Source of the DNA: Methylopila sp. 73B
Lineage (GTDB): Bacteria; Pseudomonadota; Alphaproteobacteria; Rhizobiales; Methylopilaceae
Reading direction: 5' to 3'
Assembly: GCF_000526315.1 (NCBI RefSeq)
Contig: NZ_JAFV01000001.1
Coordinates: forward strand, 558,001-622,000
DNA: 64,000 nt
Shown: piece by piece, positions 7,871 to 16,110 of the stretch
Layout of the letters: each line of letters begins with the position of its first letter
How positions within the stretch are numbered: the stretch's first letter is position 1
Notes under the pieces: model-generated
What the model was told of the DNA's origin: nothing
Databases searched by the model: none
Seen by the model: only the letters and a program-made list of their open reading frames with translations
Made by a program: the position numbers and the translations under genes

Positions 7871-9412
7871 ATGCGTAATGTCGTTCCGTGCCTCCGCGCC
7901 AAGCTGCTGGCGCGGGCCGCTCTCATCGCCTTCGCCGCCAGCGGCGTGGCCGCCTGCAGCTCGGACTCCAGCCGCTTCGGCGAGTCCCCGTTCTCCAACC
8001 CGTTCGCGTCGGCCTCGTCGTCGGAGCCGACCTACCGGGCCCCGGCCGAGCCGCGCTACACCGGCACGGTCCGGGCGGCTCCCACCAGCCGGATCGAGCG
8101 CGCGCCGCTTGGCGCGCCGAGCCCCGCCCAGTCCGCGCCGATGCGCGGCTTCGGCGGCCAGCAGAGCGCCAACCAGCCGCGCTCGGGCTCCTATGAGCCG
8201 CAGAGCACCGGCTCCATCCCGTCGGTCTCCCGCACGGCGATCGCCCGCCCGGCGCCGTCCGTCTCCGCGGCGTCCTCCAACTGGAGCGCCGAGGGCGGAT
8301 CGACCGTCACGCTCGCCCAGGGCGAGAGCGTCCACACCCTGTCGCAGCGCTACGGCGTGCCGGCGAGCGCCATCATGCAGGCGAACGGCCTGTCGAGCGC
8401 CAACGCCGTCGGCCCCGGCTCCCGCGTCGTGATCCCGGTCTACTCCAGCGGCGGCTCCCGCATGGGCGCCGCGGCCCCGGTGATCGAGGCTCCCCGCGTC
8501 GCCGCGGCCCCTCAGGCCGTCGAGGCTCCCCGCATGGCGGCGGCGCAGGCTCCGGCCCGCGGCGGCGTGCACACGGTCGCTCCCGGCGAGACGCTGTCCT
8601 CGGTCGCCCGCCAGTACAACGTTAGCCGCACGGCTCTCGCCGAGGCCAACAACATCCCCTCGGAGACCATGGTCCGCAGCGGCCAGAAGCTCTCGGTGCC
8701 GGGCGCCGGCCAGCAGATGGCGGCGGTGAAGCCCGTCGCGCCGGTCGCTCCGCCGGCCGCCGTCAACGGCCGCGAGCCGAAGATGCAGTTCGTTCAGGGC
8801 GCCCAGCCCAAGGGCGCGGCCCCCGTCGCCGCCCCGGTCGCGCCCGTCGCCCCCCCGGCGGTCCGCACGGCCCAGGCCGCTCCGGCGCTGAAGCCGAGCG
8901 TCCCCGGCGCCGACCCGCAGGCCCGCGCCTTCGCCGGCGCGCCGTCCAAGCCGAGCGCCGCGCCCGAGCCGTCCGAGCAGGTCAAGACCGCCTCGATCAA
9001 GGTCGACGCCACCCCTGAGGCGGCGCCCTCCGGCCCGTCCTTCCGCTGGCCGGTCCGGGGCCGCGTGATCTCCGGCTACGGCTCGAAGGCGAGCGGCGCG
9101 ACCAACGACGGCATCAACCTCGCGGTGCCCGAAGGCACCGACGTGAAGGCCTCCGACGACGGCGTCGTGGCCTACGCCGGCAGCGAGCTGAAGGGCTTCG
9201 GCAACCTCGTGCTGATCCGCCACTCGAACGGCTGGGTCACGGCCTACGCGCACAACAGCGCGCTCGAGGTGAAGCGCGGCGAAACCATCCGCCGCGGCCA
9301 GATCATCGCGAAGTCCGGCTCAACCGGCAACGTGACCTCGCCCCAGCTGCACTTCGAAGTCCGCAAGGGCGCCCAGGCGGTGGACCCGATGCAGCACCTC
9401 GCCGGCATCTGA
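7871..9412 (+). CDS. nlpD: NlpD-like lipoprotein: two LysM domains and a degenerate LytM (M23) domain
   Basis: 513 residues from the ATG at 7871 (a TTG five codons upstream is possible). A lipoprotein signal ends at SGVAAC, so Cys29 would be lipidated. LysM domains lie at about 145-190 and 233-278, joined by Ala/Pro-rich linkers. The C-terminal M23/LytM domain (about 405-505) lacks the usual zinc ligands: the HxxxD position reads NDGINL and the HxH position reads QLH. It is therefore probably not a peptidase but an activator of cell-division amidases, like E. coli NlpD. The surE-pcm-nlpD order supports this. A terminator follows. Confidence 0.9.
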   Translation: MRNVVPCLRAKLLARAALIAFAASGVAACSSDSSRFGESPFSNPFASASSSEPTYRAPAEPRYTGTVRAAPTSRIERAPLGAPSPAQSAPMRGFGGQQSANQPRSGSYEPQSTGSIPSVSRTAIARPAPSVSAASSNWSAEGGSTVTLAQGESVHTLSQRYGVPASAIMQANGLSSANAVGPGSRVVIPVYSSGGSRMGAAAPVIEAPRVAAAPQAVEAPRMAAAQAPARGGVHTVAPGETLSSVARQYNVSRTALAEANNIPSETMVRSGQKLSVPGAGQQMAAVKPVAPVAPPAAVNGREPKMQFVQGAQPKGAAPVAAPVAPVAPPAVRTAQAAPALKPSVPGADPQARAFAGAPSKPSAAPEPSEQVKTASIKVDATPEAAPSGPSFRWPVRGRVISGYGSKASGATNDGINLAVPEGTDVKASDDGVVAYAGSELKGFGNLVLIRHSNGWVTAYAHNSALEVKRGETIRRGQIIAKSGSTGNVTSPQLHFEVRKGAQAVDPMQHLAGI

Positions 9413-9436
9413 CGCCGCGCTCCAGATCGACATGCG

Positions 9437-9476
9437 AACCCGGGCGGCCGAGAGGCCGTCCGGGTTTCGCGCTTTT
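9437..9476 (+). terminator. Intrinsic terminator after nlpD
   Basis: Arms 9437-9449 (AACCCGGGCGGCC) and 9454-9466 (GGCCGTCCGGGTT) form a 13-pair stem with one G-U wobble and a GAGA tetraloop, followed by TCGCGCTTTT. It sits 24 bases after the nlpD stop. Confidence 0.75.
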
Positions 9477-9506
9477 AAGGCTGATGTCTCGAGCTTCCTT
9501 CAACGC

Positions 9507-9623
9507 CCTCATGCTGAGGAGCCGGCCTTGAGGCCAGCGTCTCGAAGCACGCAATTCTTTCCCGTCGCGTGCAATGGGCAGTGCGTGCTTCGAGACGCGC
9601 CTGCGGCGCTCCTCAGCATGAGG
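9507..9623. repeat. Family A palindromic repeat, copy 1
   Basis: Outer arms CCTCATGCTGAGGAGC (9507-9522) and GCTCCTCAGCATGAGG (9608-9623) are perfect inverse complements. Inner arms CGTCTCGAAGCACGC (9538-9552) and GCGTGCTTCGAGACG (9583-9597) are also perfect. Copies 2 (15085-15192) and 3 (47441-47560) carry the same two motif pairs in the opposite nesting order. It has no coding capacity and lies between nlpD and a convergent ATPase gene. Confidence 0.88.
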
Positions 9624-9658
9624 GGCGAGGAGGTGAGGGCGGGCGAAGAGCGGTTGGG

Positions 9659-10543
9659 CTACTCCCCCAGCCGCCCCGCGAGGTCCTGCACGAACTGCCA
9701 CGCGACGCGGCCGGAGCGGGAGCCGCGGGTGGTGGACCATTCCAGCGCCTCGCGGCGGAGCTGTTCCGGATCGGCGTTCAGCCCGAGGTGGTCGACGTAG
9801 CCCTTCACCATGGCGAGGTACTCGTCCTGGCTGCAGCGGTGGAACCCGAGCCAGAGGCCGAAGCGGTCCGACAGCGAGACCTTCTCCTCCACCGCCTCGC
9901 CGGGGTTGATCGCGGTCGAGCGCTCGTTCTCGATCATCTCGCGCGCGAGCAGATGGCGGCGGTTCGACGTGGCGTAGAGCAGCACGTTCGCCGGCCGGCC
10001 CTCGACGCCGCCGTCGAGCACGGCCTTCAGCGACTTGTACGAGGTGTCTTCGGCGTCGAACGACAGGTCGTCGCAGAACAGCAGGAAGGGATAGGGCGCC
10101 GGCCGCAGCAGGCCCATCAGGACGGGAAGCGATTCGATGTCCTCGCGGTGGATCTCGACGAGCTTCAGCGGCGGCTTGCCCTCCGCGACCAGCGTGGCGG
10201 AGACGGTCGCATGCGCGGCCTTCACCAGCGAGCTCTTGCCCATGCCGCGCGCGCCCCAGAGCAGCGCGTTGTTCGCCGGCCGCCCACGCGCGAAGCGCAG
10301 GGTGTTGTCGAGCAGCTGGTCGCGGACGCGATCGATCCCCTTCAGCAGCACGAGATCGACGCGCGAGACCGCCGGCACCGGCTGCAGCCGGGTCTCGCCT
10401 GCGTTCCACACGAAGGCGTCCGCGGCGTCGAAGTCCGGGGTCTGCGCCTTCGGCGGCGACAGCCGATCGAGCGCCTCGGCGATGCGCAGCAGCAGCGCGT
10501 CGCGGGTGTCGGTCGCGGGCATGGAGTAGAACGGGTCGGACAC
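9659..10543 (-). CDS. DUF815-family AAA+ ATPase
   Basis: 294 residues from a GTG at 10543 (VSDPFYSMPATD), which fits the usual length of the family; a longer frame reaching 10678 adds a poor-quality, non-conserved N-terminus. Walker A is WGARGMGKSSL and the Walker B-like region is PFLLFCDDLSFD, followed by TSNRRHLL and SDRFGLWLGFHRC as further DUF815 landmarks. The cellular role of this family is not established. It is divergent from yajC-secDF. Confidence 0.85.
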   Translation of the reverse strand: MSDPFYSMPATDTRDALLLRIAEALDRLSPPKAQTPDFDAADAFVWNAGETRLQPVPAVSRVDLVLLKGIDRVRDQLLDNTLRFARGRPANNALLWGARGMGKSSLVKAAHATVSATLVAEGKPPLKLVEIHREDIESLPVLMGLLRPAPYPFLLFCDDLSFDAEDTSYKSLKAVLDGGVEGRPANVLLYATSNRRHLLAREMIENERSTAINPGEAVEEKVSLSDRFGLWLGFHRCSQDEYLAMVKGYVDHLGLNADPEQLRREALEWSTTRGSRSGRVAWQFVQDLAGRLGE

Positions 10544-10690
10544 GGAGCTTGCCTCTGGGTTGCGGGGCGCAAAGCTGCGGCCGTCGTTATCGCGGGGCGG
10601 GAGACGCGTCCACAACGGCGCGGGCATGGCCGCTCCCCCGGCGCCGCCTGTTCGACGAAGGGCGCAGGCGCGTCCCATCCGAGCCGTGAT

Positions 10691-10718
10691 TTGATTTGTT
10701 AAGGCCCGTGGCTATAGT
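10691..10718 (+). promoter_or_regulatory. Candidate sigma-70-type promoter for yajC-secD-secF
   Basis: TTGATT at 10691-10696 and TATAGT at 10713-10718 with a 16-base spacer, about 100 bases upstream of the yajC ATG in an otherwise very GC-rich gap. This is the clearest minus-10 box I found in the first 20 kb. Confidence 0.55.
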
Positions 10719-10815
10719 CCGCGCGCTTTCGCCGGGGCGCGCGCTCCGGCTTTTCCGCGAAGGTTGAAGCCGGCTCCCCTGAGCGAGGCGCAAAACCCCG
10801 CCACCGGAGCCTAAG

Positions 10816-11157
10816 ATGTTCAGCACTCCCGCTTTTGCCCAGGCCGCCTCGGGGGCTCCCGGCGGCACGGACTTCCTGATCCAGATCCTGCCGTTCCTGC
10901 TGATCTTCGTGATCATGTACTTCCTGATTCTGCGTCCGCAGCAGAAGCGGGTGAAGGCGCATCAGGAGATGATCAAGAACGTTCGCCGCGGCGACACGAT
11001 CGTGACCTCCGGCGGGCTGATCGGAAAAGTGATCAAGGTGACCGACGATTCCGAGGTGCAGGTCGAGATCGCGGACAACGTGCGTGTCCGCCTGTCCCGC
11101 GCGATGATCGCCGAAGTCCGCGCCAAGGGCGAACCCGTGAAGACCGACGCGGCTTGA
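10816..11157 (+). CDS. yajC: Sec translocase accessory subunit YajC
   Basis: 113 residues. A short N-terminal segment, then one membrane helix (about residues 22-42, FLIQILPFLLIFVIMYFLIL) followed by the YajC signature RPQQKRVKAHQEMI, then a beta-rich soluble tail with GDTIVTSGGLIGKV. YajC associates with SecD and SecF in the holotranslocon at the inner membrane, and the gene order yajC-secD-secF is conserved. Confidence 0.96.
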   Translation: MFSTPAFAQAASGAPGGTDFLIQILPFLLIFVIMYFLILRPQQKRVKAHQEMIKNVRRGDTIVTSGGLIGKVIKVTDDSEVQVEIADNVRVRLSRAMIAEVRAKGEPVKTDAA

Positions 11158-11199
11158 TCGGTATCGATCAGGCTTGAGACGGCGAGGCCGCGCGACAGC

Positions 11200-12819
11200 A
11201 TGCTCCATTTCTCCACCTGGAAGACGGCCGCCATCGGCGCCCTCTGTCTGCTCGGCGTCATCTTGGCGTTGCCGAACGTGCTGCCGCAGTCCGTCCGCGA
11301 CAGCTACCCCAGCTGGTTCCCGGCCCGCACCATCGTGCTCGGCCTCGACCTGCAGGGCGGCTCGCAACTGCTTCTGGAAGTCGACGGCGAGGCCCTGAGG
11401 AAAAGCCGCGCGGTCGGCCTCCAGGAAGAGGCGCGGCGCGTGATGCGGGAGGCCCGCATCGGCACCACCGGGATCGACCTCAACGGCATGACGGTCGCCG
11501 TCACGCTGCGCGATCCCAGCGATCTGGCGAAGGCGCAGGAGCGGCTCCGCACGCTCGCCCAGCCGATCGGCGCTTCCGCCTTCGCGCCGGGGACGGGTCA
11601 GCTCGACCTCGAGGTCGGCCAACGCAACGCCAACGTCGCGACCGCGACGCTGACCGAGCAGGGGCTGCAGGCCCGCGTCCGCCAGGCGGTCGACCAGTCG
11701 CTCGAGGTCATCCGGCGCCGCGTCGACCAGCTCGGCACGGTGGAGCCGTCGATCCAGCGCCAGGGCGCCGACCGCGTGCTCGTGCAGGTGCCAGGCCTCG
11801 CGGATCCGCAGCGGCTGAAGGACATCCTCGGCCAGACGGCGAAGCTCGAGTTCCGGCTCGTCGATCCGAACTTCCCGATCGGCCAGCCGCCGTCGGGTCC
11901 GCTGCCGGCGGGCTCGGAGCTGATGTACGAGGGCGCGAGCAACGACAATCCGGGCATCCCCGTGGTGGTCGAGCGCCGGGTCATCGTCTCCGGCGAGGAC
12001 CTGACCGACGCCCAGCCGGGCTTCGACCAGAACAACCGCCAGCCGATCGTCTCCTTCAAGTTCAACACCCGCGGCGCCCAGGCCTTCGCCCAGGTGACGC
12101 GCGAGAACGTCGGCCGGCCCTTCGCGATCGTGCTCGACGACAAGGTGATCTCCGCGCCGCGGATCAACGAGCCGATCACCGGCGGCTCCGGTCAGATCTC
12201 CGGCAACTTCACCGTCGAGAGCGCGAACGACCTCGCGGTGCTGCTGCGCGCGGGCGCGCTGCCGGCCCCGCTCAACGTGGTCGAGGAGCGCACGGTCGGC
12301 CCCGGCCTCGGGCAGGACTCGATCACCGCCGGCACCCGCGCCACCTGGGTCGCCGCGATCTTCGTGATCGTGTTCATGTTCGCGACCTACGGCGTGTTCG
12401 GCTTCTTCGCGAACATCGCGCTCGTCGTGCACGTGGTGTTCATCTTCGCGCTGATGTCGCTGCTCGGGGCCACGCTGACCCTGCCCGGCATCGCGGGCAT
12501 CGTGCTGACCATCGGCACGGCGGTCGATTCGAACGTGCTGATCTACGAGCGCATCCGCGAGGAGTTCCGCGCCGGCCGCACCATGGTCTCGGCGATCGAG
12601 AGCGGCTTCAAGCACGCTTTCGCGGTCATCGTGGACTCGAACTCCACCATGGCGATCGCGGCCATCATCCTGTTCCTGCTGGGATCGGGCCCCGTCCGCG
12701 GCTTCGCGGTGGTGTTCCTGCTCGGTATCCTCACGACCGTGATCACCGCCGTCACCATGACGCGCCTGATGATCGCGCTGTGGTACCGCCGCACCCGTCC
12801 CACCACGATGCCGTTCTGA
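11200..12819 (+). CDS. secD: Protein translocase subunit SecD
   Basis: 539 residues. An N-terminal membrane helix (about 6-22) is followed by GLDLQGGSQLLLEVD, the start of the large periplasmic P1 domain. The C-terminal half holds five membrane helices of the RND-like fold with the D5-type motif GTAVDSNVLIYERIREE. SecD with SecF uses the proton gradient to help pull exported proteins across the membrane. It begins 42 bases after yajC and ends 13 bases before secF. Confidence 0.96.
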   Translation: MLHFSTWKTAAIGALCLLGVILALPNVLPQSVRDSYPSWFPARTIVLGLDLQGGSQLLLEVDGEALRKSRAVGLQEEARRVMREARIGTTGIDLNGMTVAVTLRDPSDLAKAQERLRTLAQPIGASAFAPGTGQLDLEVGQRNANVATATLTEQGLQARVRQAVDQSLEVIRRRVDQLGTVEPSIQRQGADRVLVQVPGLADPQRLKDILGQTAKLEFRLVDPNFPIGQPPSGPLPAGSELMYEGASNDNPGIPVVVERRVIVSGEDLTDAQPGFDQNNRQPIVSFKFNTRGAQAFAQVTRENVGRPFAIVLDDKVISAPRINEPITGGSGQISGNFTVESANDLAVLLRAGALPAPLNVVEERTVGPGLGQDSITAGTRATWVAAIFVIVFMFATYGVFGFFANIALVVHVVFIFALMSLLGATLTLPGIAGIVLTIGTAVDSNVLIYERIREEFRAGRTMVSAIESGFKHAFAVIVDSNSTMAIAAIILFLLGSGPVRGFAVVFLLGILTTVITAVTMTRLMIALWYRRTRPTTMPF

Positions 12820-12832
12820 GGGACGCCCGATC

Positions 12833-13789
12833 ATGCGTTTGATCCGACTGTTCCCCGACGACAGCAAGTTCCGCTTCGTCCGCTGGCGCGTGCTGAGCTT
12901 CCCGTTCTCGGCCTTCATCACCGTCACCACGGTCGTGCTGTTCCTGACCGTCGGCCTCAACTTCGGCATCGACTTCACCGGCGGCACGCTGATGGAGATG
13001 CAGGCGAAGTCCGGCCAGGCCGACCTCGCCGCGGTGCGCTCCGCCGCGCATTCGTTCGAGGCGGGCGAGGTCGAGGTGCAGGAGTTCGGCCAGGGCGGCC
13101 AGGTCTCCGTGCGCTTCCGCACCCAGCCCGGCGGCCAGGCGGCGCAGGACGCGCTCGTCACGAAGGCGCGCGCGACGTTCCAGAACGACTACGAGATCCG
13201 CCGCGTCGAAACCGTCGGCCCGCGCGTCTCGGGCGAGCTGGTGCAGTCCGGCACGCTCGGCGTGGTGCTCTCGATCGTCTCGGTGCTCGTCTATCTCTGG
13301 TTCCGGTTCGAGTTCAATCTCGCGCTCGGCGCCGTCATTGGCACGCTGCACGACATCGTGCTCACGGTGGGCTTCTTCCTGATCACCCGGGAGGAGTTCA
13401 ACATGACCTCGATCGCGGCGATCCTGACCATCGTCGGCTACTCGCTGAACGAGACGGTGGTGGTGTTCGACCGCACGCGCGAGCTGCTGCGGAAGTACAA
13501 GAACATCCCGACCGAGGAGCTGCTCGACCTGTCGATCAACTCCACCATGTCGCGCACCGTGATGACCGCCACGACCACGGCGCTGTCGCTGCTCGCGCTG
13601 GTGCTGTTCGGCGGCCAGGCCATCCAGGGCTTCGCCAACGTGATGCTGTTCGGCGTGGTGATCTGCACCTACTCCGCGATCTTCGTCTCGACGCCAATGC
13701 TGATCTACCTCGGCGTCAAGACCTCCGCCCGCGCCGCCGCCGACGCCAAGGCGGAGGCCGAGGCGAAGGCGGCGCAGGTTCGCGCCTGA
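12833..13789 (+). CDS. secF: Protein translocase subunit SecF
   Basis: 318 residues. One N-terminal helix, then GLNFGIDFTGGTLMEMQ (the SecF signature), a periplasmic domain, and five C-terminal helices with SLNETVVVFDRTRE, equivalent to the conserved motif in SecD. The C-terminal tail is Ala/Lys/Glu-rich. It is the partner of SecD in the translocon. The ATG is preceded by GAGGGACGC. Confidence 0.96.
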   Translation: MRLIRLFPDDSKFRFVRWRVLSFPFSAFITVTTVVLFLTVGLNFGIDFTGGTLMEMQAKSGQADLAAVRSAAHSFEAGEVEVQEFGQGGQVSVRFRTQPGGQAAQDALVTKARATFQNDYEIRRVETVGPRVSGELVQSGTLGVVLSIVSVLVYLWFRFEFNLALGAVIGTLHDIVLTVGFFLITREEFNMTSIAAILTIVGYSLNETVVVFDRTRELLRKYKNIPTEELLDLSINSTMSRTVMTATTTALSLLALVLFGGQAIQGFANVMLFGVVICTYSAIFVSTPMLIYLGVKTSARAAADAKAEAEAKAAQVRA

Positions 13790-13793
13790 TCCG

Positions 13794-14177
13794 ATGGCGG
13801 CCCCCGACGACGGCCGCCATCTGCCGGGCGCGCACCTGATCGACGCCTACGGCGGCGGCGGCTTCCGCCTCGCCGACCTGTCGCACCGGGGCTCCCTGCT
13901 GGCGCTGCCGTCCGGCATGTGGGCGTGGCCCGTGGCCCACGCGTCCGAGCTCGACGAGGCGGCCTTCGCGCGGGTGCTTGCGGAGGCCGACGCGATCGAC
14001 ACGCTGCTCGTCGGAACCGGCGCCGACATCGCGCCGTTGCGTAAGCCGGTGCGCGAGGCGCTGCGGGCCGCCGGCCTCGTGGTCGAGACCATGGCGACCG
14101 GCGCCGCGGCGCGGACCTGGAACATCCTGATCGCGGAGAAACGCCGCGTGGCTGCGGCGCTGATCGCCGTCGCCTGA
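13794..14177 (+). CDS. Mth938-like domain protein (relative of mitochondrial NDUFAF3)
   Basis: 127 residues spanning one Mth938-like domain: an early GAHLIDAYGGGGFRLAD strand region, the LLVGTGADIAPLRKPVREAL turn and helix (about 76-95), and a C-terminal ARTWNILIAEKRRVAAALIA segment. Mitochondrial NDUFAF3 (C3orf60) belongs to this family and helps assemble respiratory complex I; what the bacterial proteins do is unproven. It lies four bases after secF and 25 bases before a squalene/phytoene-synthase-like gene. Confidence 0.88.
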   Translation: MAAPDDGRHLPGAHLIDAYGGGGFRLADLSHRGSLLALPSGMWAWPVAHASELDEAAFARVLAEADAIDTLLVGTGADIAPLRKPVREALRAAGLVVETMATGAAARTWNILIAEKRRVAAALIAVA

Positions 14178-14202
14178 CGCGGGCGGGCCCGGAGAGCCGC
14201 CT

Positions 14203-15066
14203 TTGACCGAGCCGTCCCAAGACCTGTCGAAGGACCCGGTGGGAAGCCTCGTCCGCGACCTGGACTTCGACCGCTACGCAGCGAGCCTGTTCGCGCCGGC
14301 GGCGGCCCGGCCGCATCTGCTCGCGCTCGCCGCCTACGATCTCGAACTCGCCCGCGTGCGCGATGTGGTCTCCGACCCAATGCCGGGCGAAATCCGCCTG
14401 CAGTGGCGGCGCGACGCGCTGGCGGAGCCCGAGCGGGCCGACGCCATGGCGGACCCCGTCATGCGGGCGTTGGAGGCCGCCATCCGCCACGGCGCGCTGC
14501 CGCGTCCCGCGCTGGACGGGCTGGCCGAGGCCCGCATCGCCGACCTCTATGACGACCCCATCGCTTCGGTCGACGAACTGACCGCCCGGCTCGGCGAGAC
14601 CCATTCGGTCCCGCTCCGCCTCGCGACGCTGATCCTCGCCGGCGGCAAGGACCCCGGCGGCGCCGACGTCGCCGGCCATGGCGGCGTGGCGCTCGGCCTC
14701 ACGCGGCTGCTGGCGGCGCTGCCGGCGCAGGCCGCGCGCGGACAGCTGCTGCTGCCGACCGACCGCATGGCGGCCCATGGCGTGCGGCGGGAGGACGTGA
14801 TCGCCTGGAAGGCGAGTCCGGGCCTCGCAGCTTTGCTTCGGGAGCTGTCCGGCCTCGCGCGCGGCCACCTCGCGAGCGCCCGCGCGGCCTTCGACACGCT
14901 GGAGCCAGCGGCCGCTCCGGCGTTCCTCCCGCTCGCCCTGCTGGACGGCGACCTCAAGGCGCTCGACCGCCGCGCCGACCAGCCGTTCGCGCCCCGCACG
15001 CGGCCGGCGATCTGGCTCAGGCTGCTCCGCCTGTGGCGGGCGAGCAAACGCGCGCGGCCGTTCTGA
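14203..15066 (+). CDS. Squalene/phytoene synthase-like protein (relative of NDUFAF6)
   Basis: 287 residues starting at TTG. The fold is recognisable from DFDRYAASLFAPAAARPHLLALAAYDLELARV near the N-terminus and GEIRLQWRRDAL. The Asp-rich DxxxD motifs of true synthases are not evident: the second motif region reads HGGVALGLTRLLAALP. This matches the non-catalytic branch that includes mitochondrial NDUFAF6, a complex I assembly factor. I therefore do not assign terpene synthase activity. It is likely cotranscribed with the preceding gene. Confidence 0.82.
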   Translation: MTEPSQDLSKDPVGSLVRDLDFDRYAASLFAPAAARPHLLALAAYDLELARVRDVVSDPMPGEIRLQWRRDALAEPERADAMADPVMRALEAAIRHGALPRPALDGLAEARIADLYDDPIASVDELTARLGETHSVPLRLATLILAGGKDPGGADVAGHGGVALGLTRLLAALPAQAARGQLLLPTDRMAAHGVRREDVIAWKASPGLAALLRELSGLARGHLASARAAFDTLEPAAAPAFLPLALLDGDLKALDRRADQPFAPRTRPAIWLRLLRLWRASKRARPF

Positions 15067-15084
15067 CCCCGTGGCGAGGGAGCT

Positions 15085-15192
15085 GCGTGCTTCGAGACGC
15101 GCCTTCGGCGCTCCTCAGCATGAGGAGGTTTTGAGCAGGCTCAGGTTTCCTCATGCTGAGGAGGCCGCCTAAGCGGCCGTCTCGAAGCACGC
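15085..15192. repeat. Family A palindromic repeat, copy 2
   Basis: Outer arms GCGTGCTTCGAGACG (15085-15099) and CGTCTCGAAGCACGC (about 15178-15192); inner arms GCTCCTCAGCATGAGGA (from about 15109) and TCCTCATGCTGAGGA (from about 15148). The same two motif pairs as copies 1 and 3. It fills most of the gap between two convergent genes. Confidence 0.88.
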
Positions 15193-15302
15193 AGTTCGGC
15201 CACTTGCACACGATCTCGGCCGCCGGGCTCATGGGTTCAGGAATTCCGCTGCGCTTCAGCCGGAACGACGGCGCGTCCGTGTCGCGTTGAGGGCTGGAAA
15301 CC

Positions 15303-15908
15303 TCACAGCCTCTCCAGCGCTTCCTCGTCCTCGTCCGGCCCGAGCGCTTCGAGAATGGGGACCGCGGCCTCGAGCATCGGTAGGATGTCCTCGATCTTGC
15401 TCGCGACGATGTACGGCACGTCGAGGCCCTGGCGGATGAAGCCCTCGGCCTGCATGTGCTCGATCAGCGTCAGGAGCGGAGTCCAGAAGCCGTCGAGGTC
15501 GGCGATCAGGATCGGCTTGTCGTGGCGGCCGAGCTGCGCCCAGGTGAGCTGCTCGACCAGCTCCTCGAGCGTGCCGACGCCGCCCGGCAGCGCCACGAAG
15601 GCGTCGGAGCGCTCGAACATCAGGCGCTTCCGCTCGTGCATGTCGGCGGTGACCACGAGCTCCTGGACGTCCCCCAGCATCACCTCGCGGTCGACGAGGA
15701 ACTGCGGGATGATCCCCGTGACGTGGCCGCCGTTGGCGAGCGTGGCGCGCGCGACGGCGCCCATCAGGCCGATGTTTCCGCCGCCGTAGACCAGCCGGAC
15801 GCCGGCCTTGGCGAGCGCGACGCCGAGCGCCGTGGCGTTTTCGATGTGTTCGGGGCGGGCGCCGGGGCTGGAGCCGCAATAGACGCAGACAGTCTGGATT
15901 CGGTTCAT
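15303..15908 (-). CDS. LOG-family nucleoside monophosphate phosphoribohydrolase (TIGR00730)
   Basis: 201 residues from the ATG at 15908 (MNRIQTVCVYCGSS); a longer frame to 15980 lacks family resemblance before this Met. Landmarks are YGGGNIGLMG (nucleotide-binding loop), MHERKRLMFE (catalytic Arg region) and LPGGVGTLEEL (catalytic Glu). The family splits the N-glycosidic bond of nucleoside 5'-monophosphates; in plants and some bacteria this releases active cytokinins, but the substrate here is unknown. It is convergent with the squalene synthase-like gene. Confidence 0.92.
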   Translation of the reverse strand: MNRIQTVCVYCGSSPGARPEHIENATALGVALAKAGVRLVYGGGNIGLMGAVARATLANGGHVTGIIPQFLVDREVMLGDVQELVVTADMHERKRLMFERSDAFVALPGGVGTLEELVEQLTWAQLGRHDKPILIADLDGFWTPLLTLIEHMQAEGFIRQGLDVPYIVASKIEDILPMLEAAVPILEALGPDEDEEALERL

Positions 15909-16110
15909 GCTTTGGATTTGGGGGTTGGACCATGGCGGGGTCAAGACGATCTGGCGAGGATCGGGCCGCTGCTTCGTCACTCGATCAGCGAGACCAAAGA
16001 GTCGTGCACGCAGACCTAAGCCGTTGTAGGACAGTGCGATTGAAGTCTGTGTGACGGTCCGGCGGCATGTATCGGGCCGTGCGCGGAACGTTCGGGGACA
16101 TGTGGGGACG

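Noticed and set aside
10699-13161. Long minus-strand open frame opposite yajC-secD-secF
   Set aside because: Antisense shadow of conserved sec genes with no protein-like composition.
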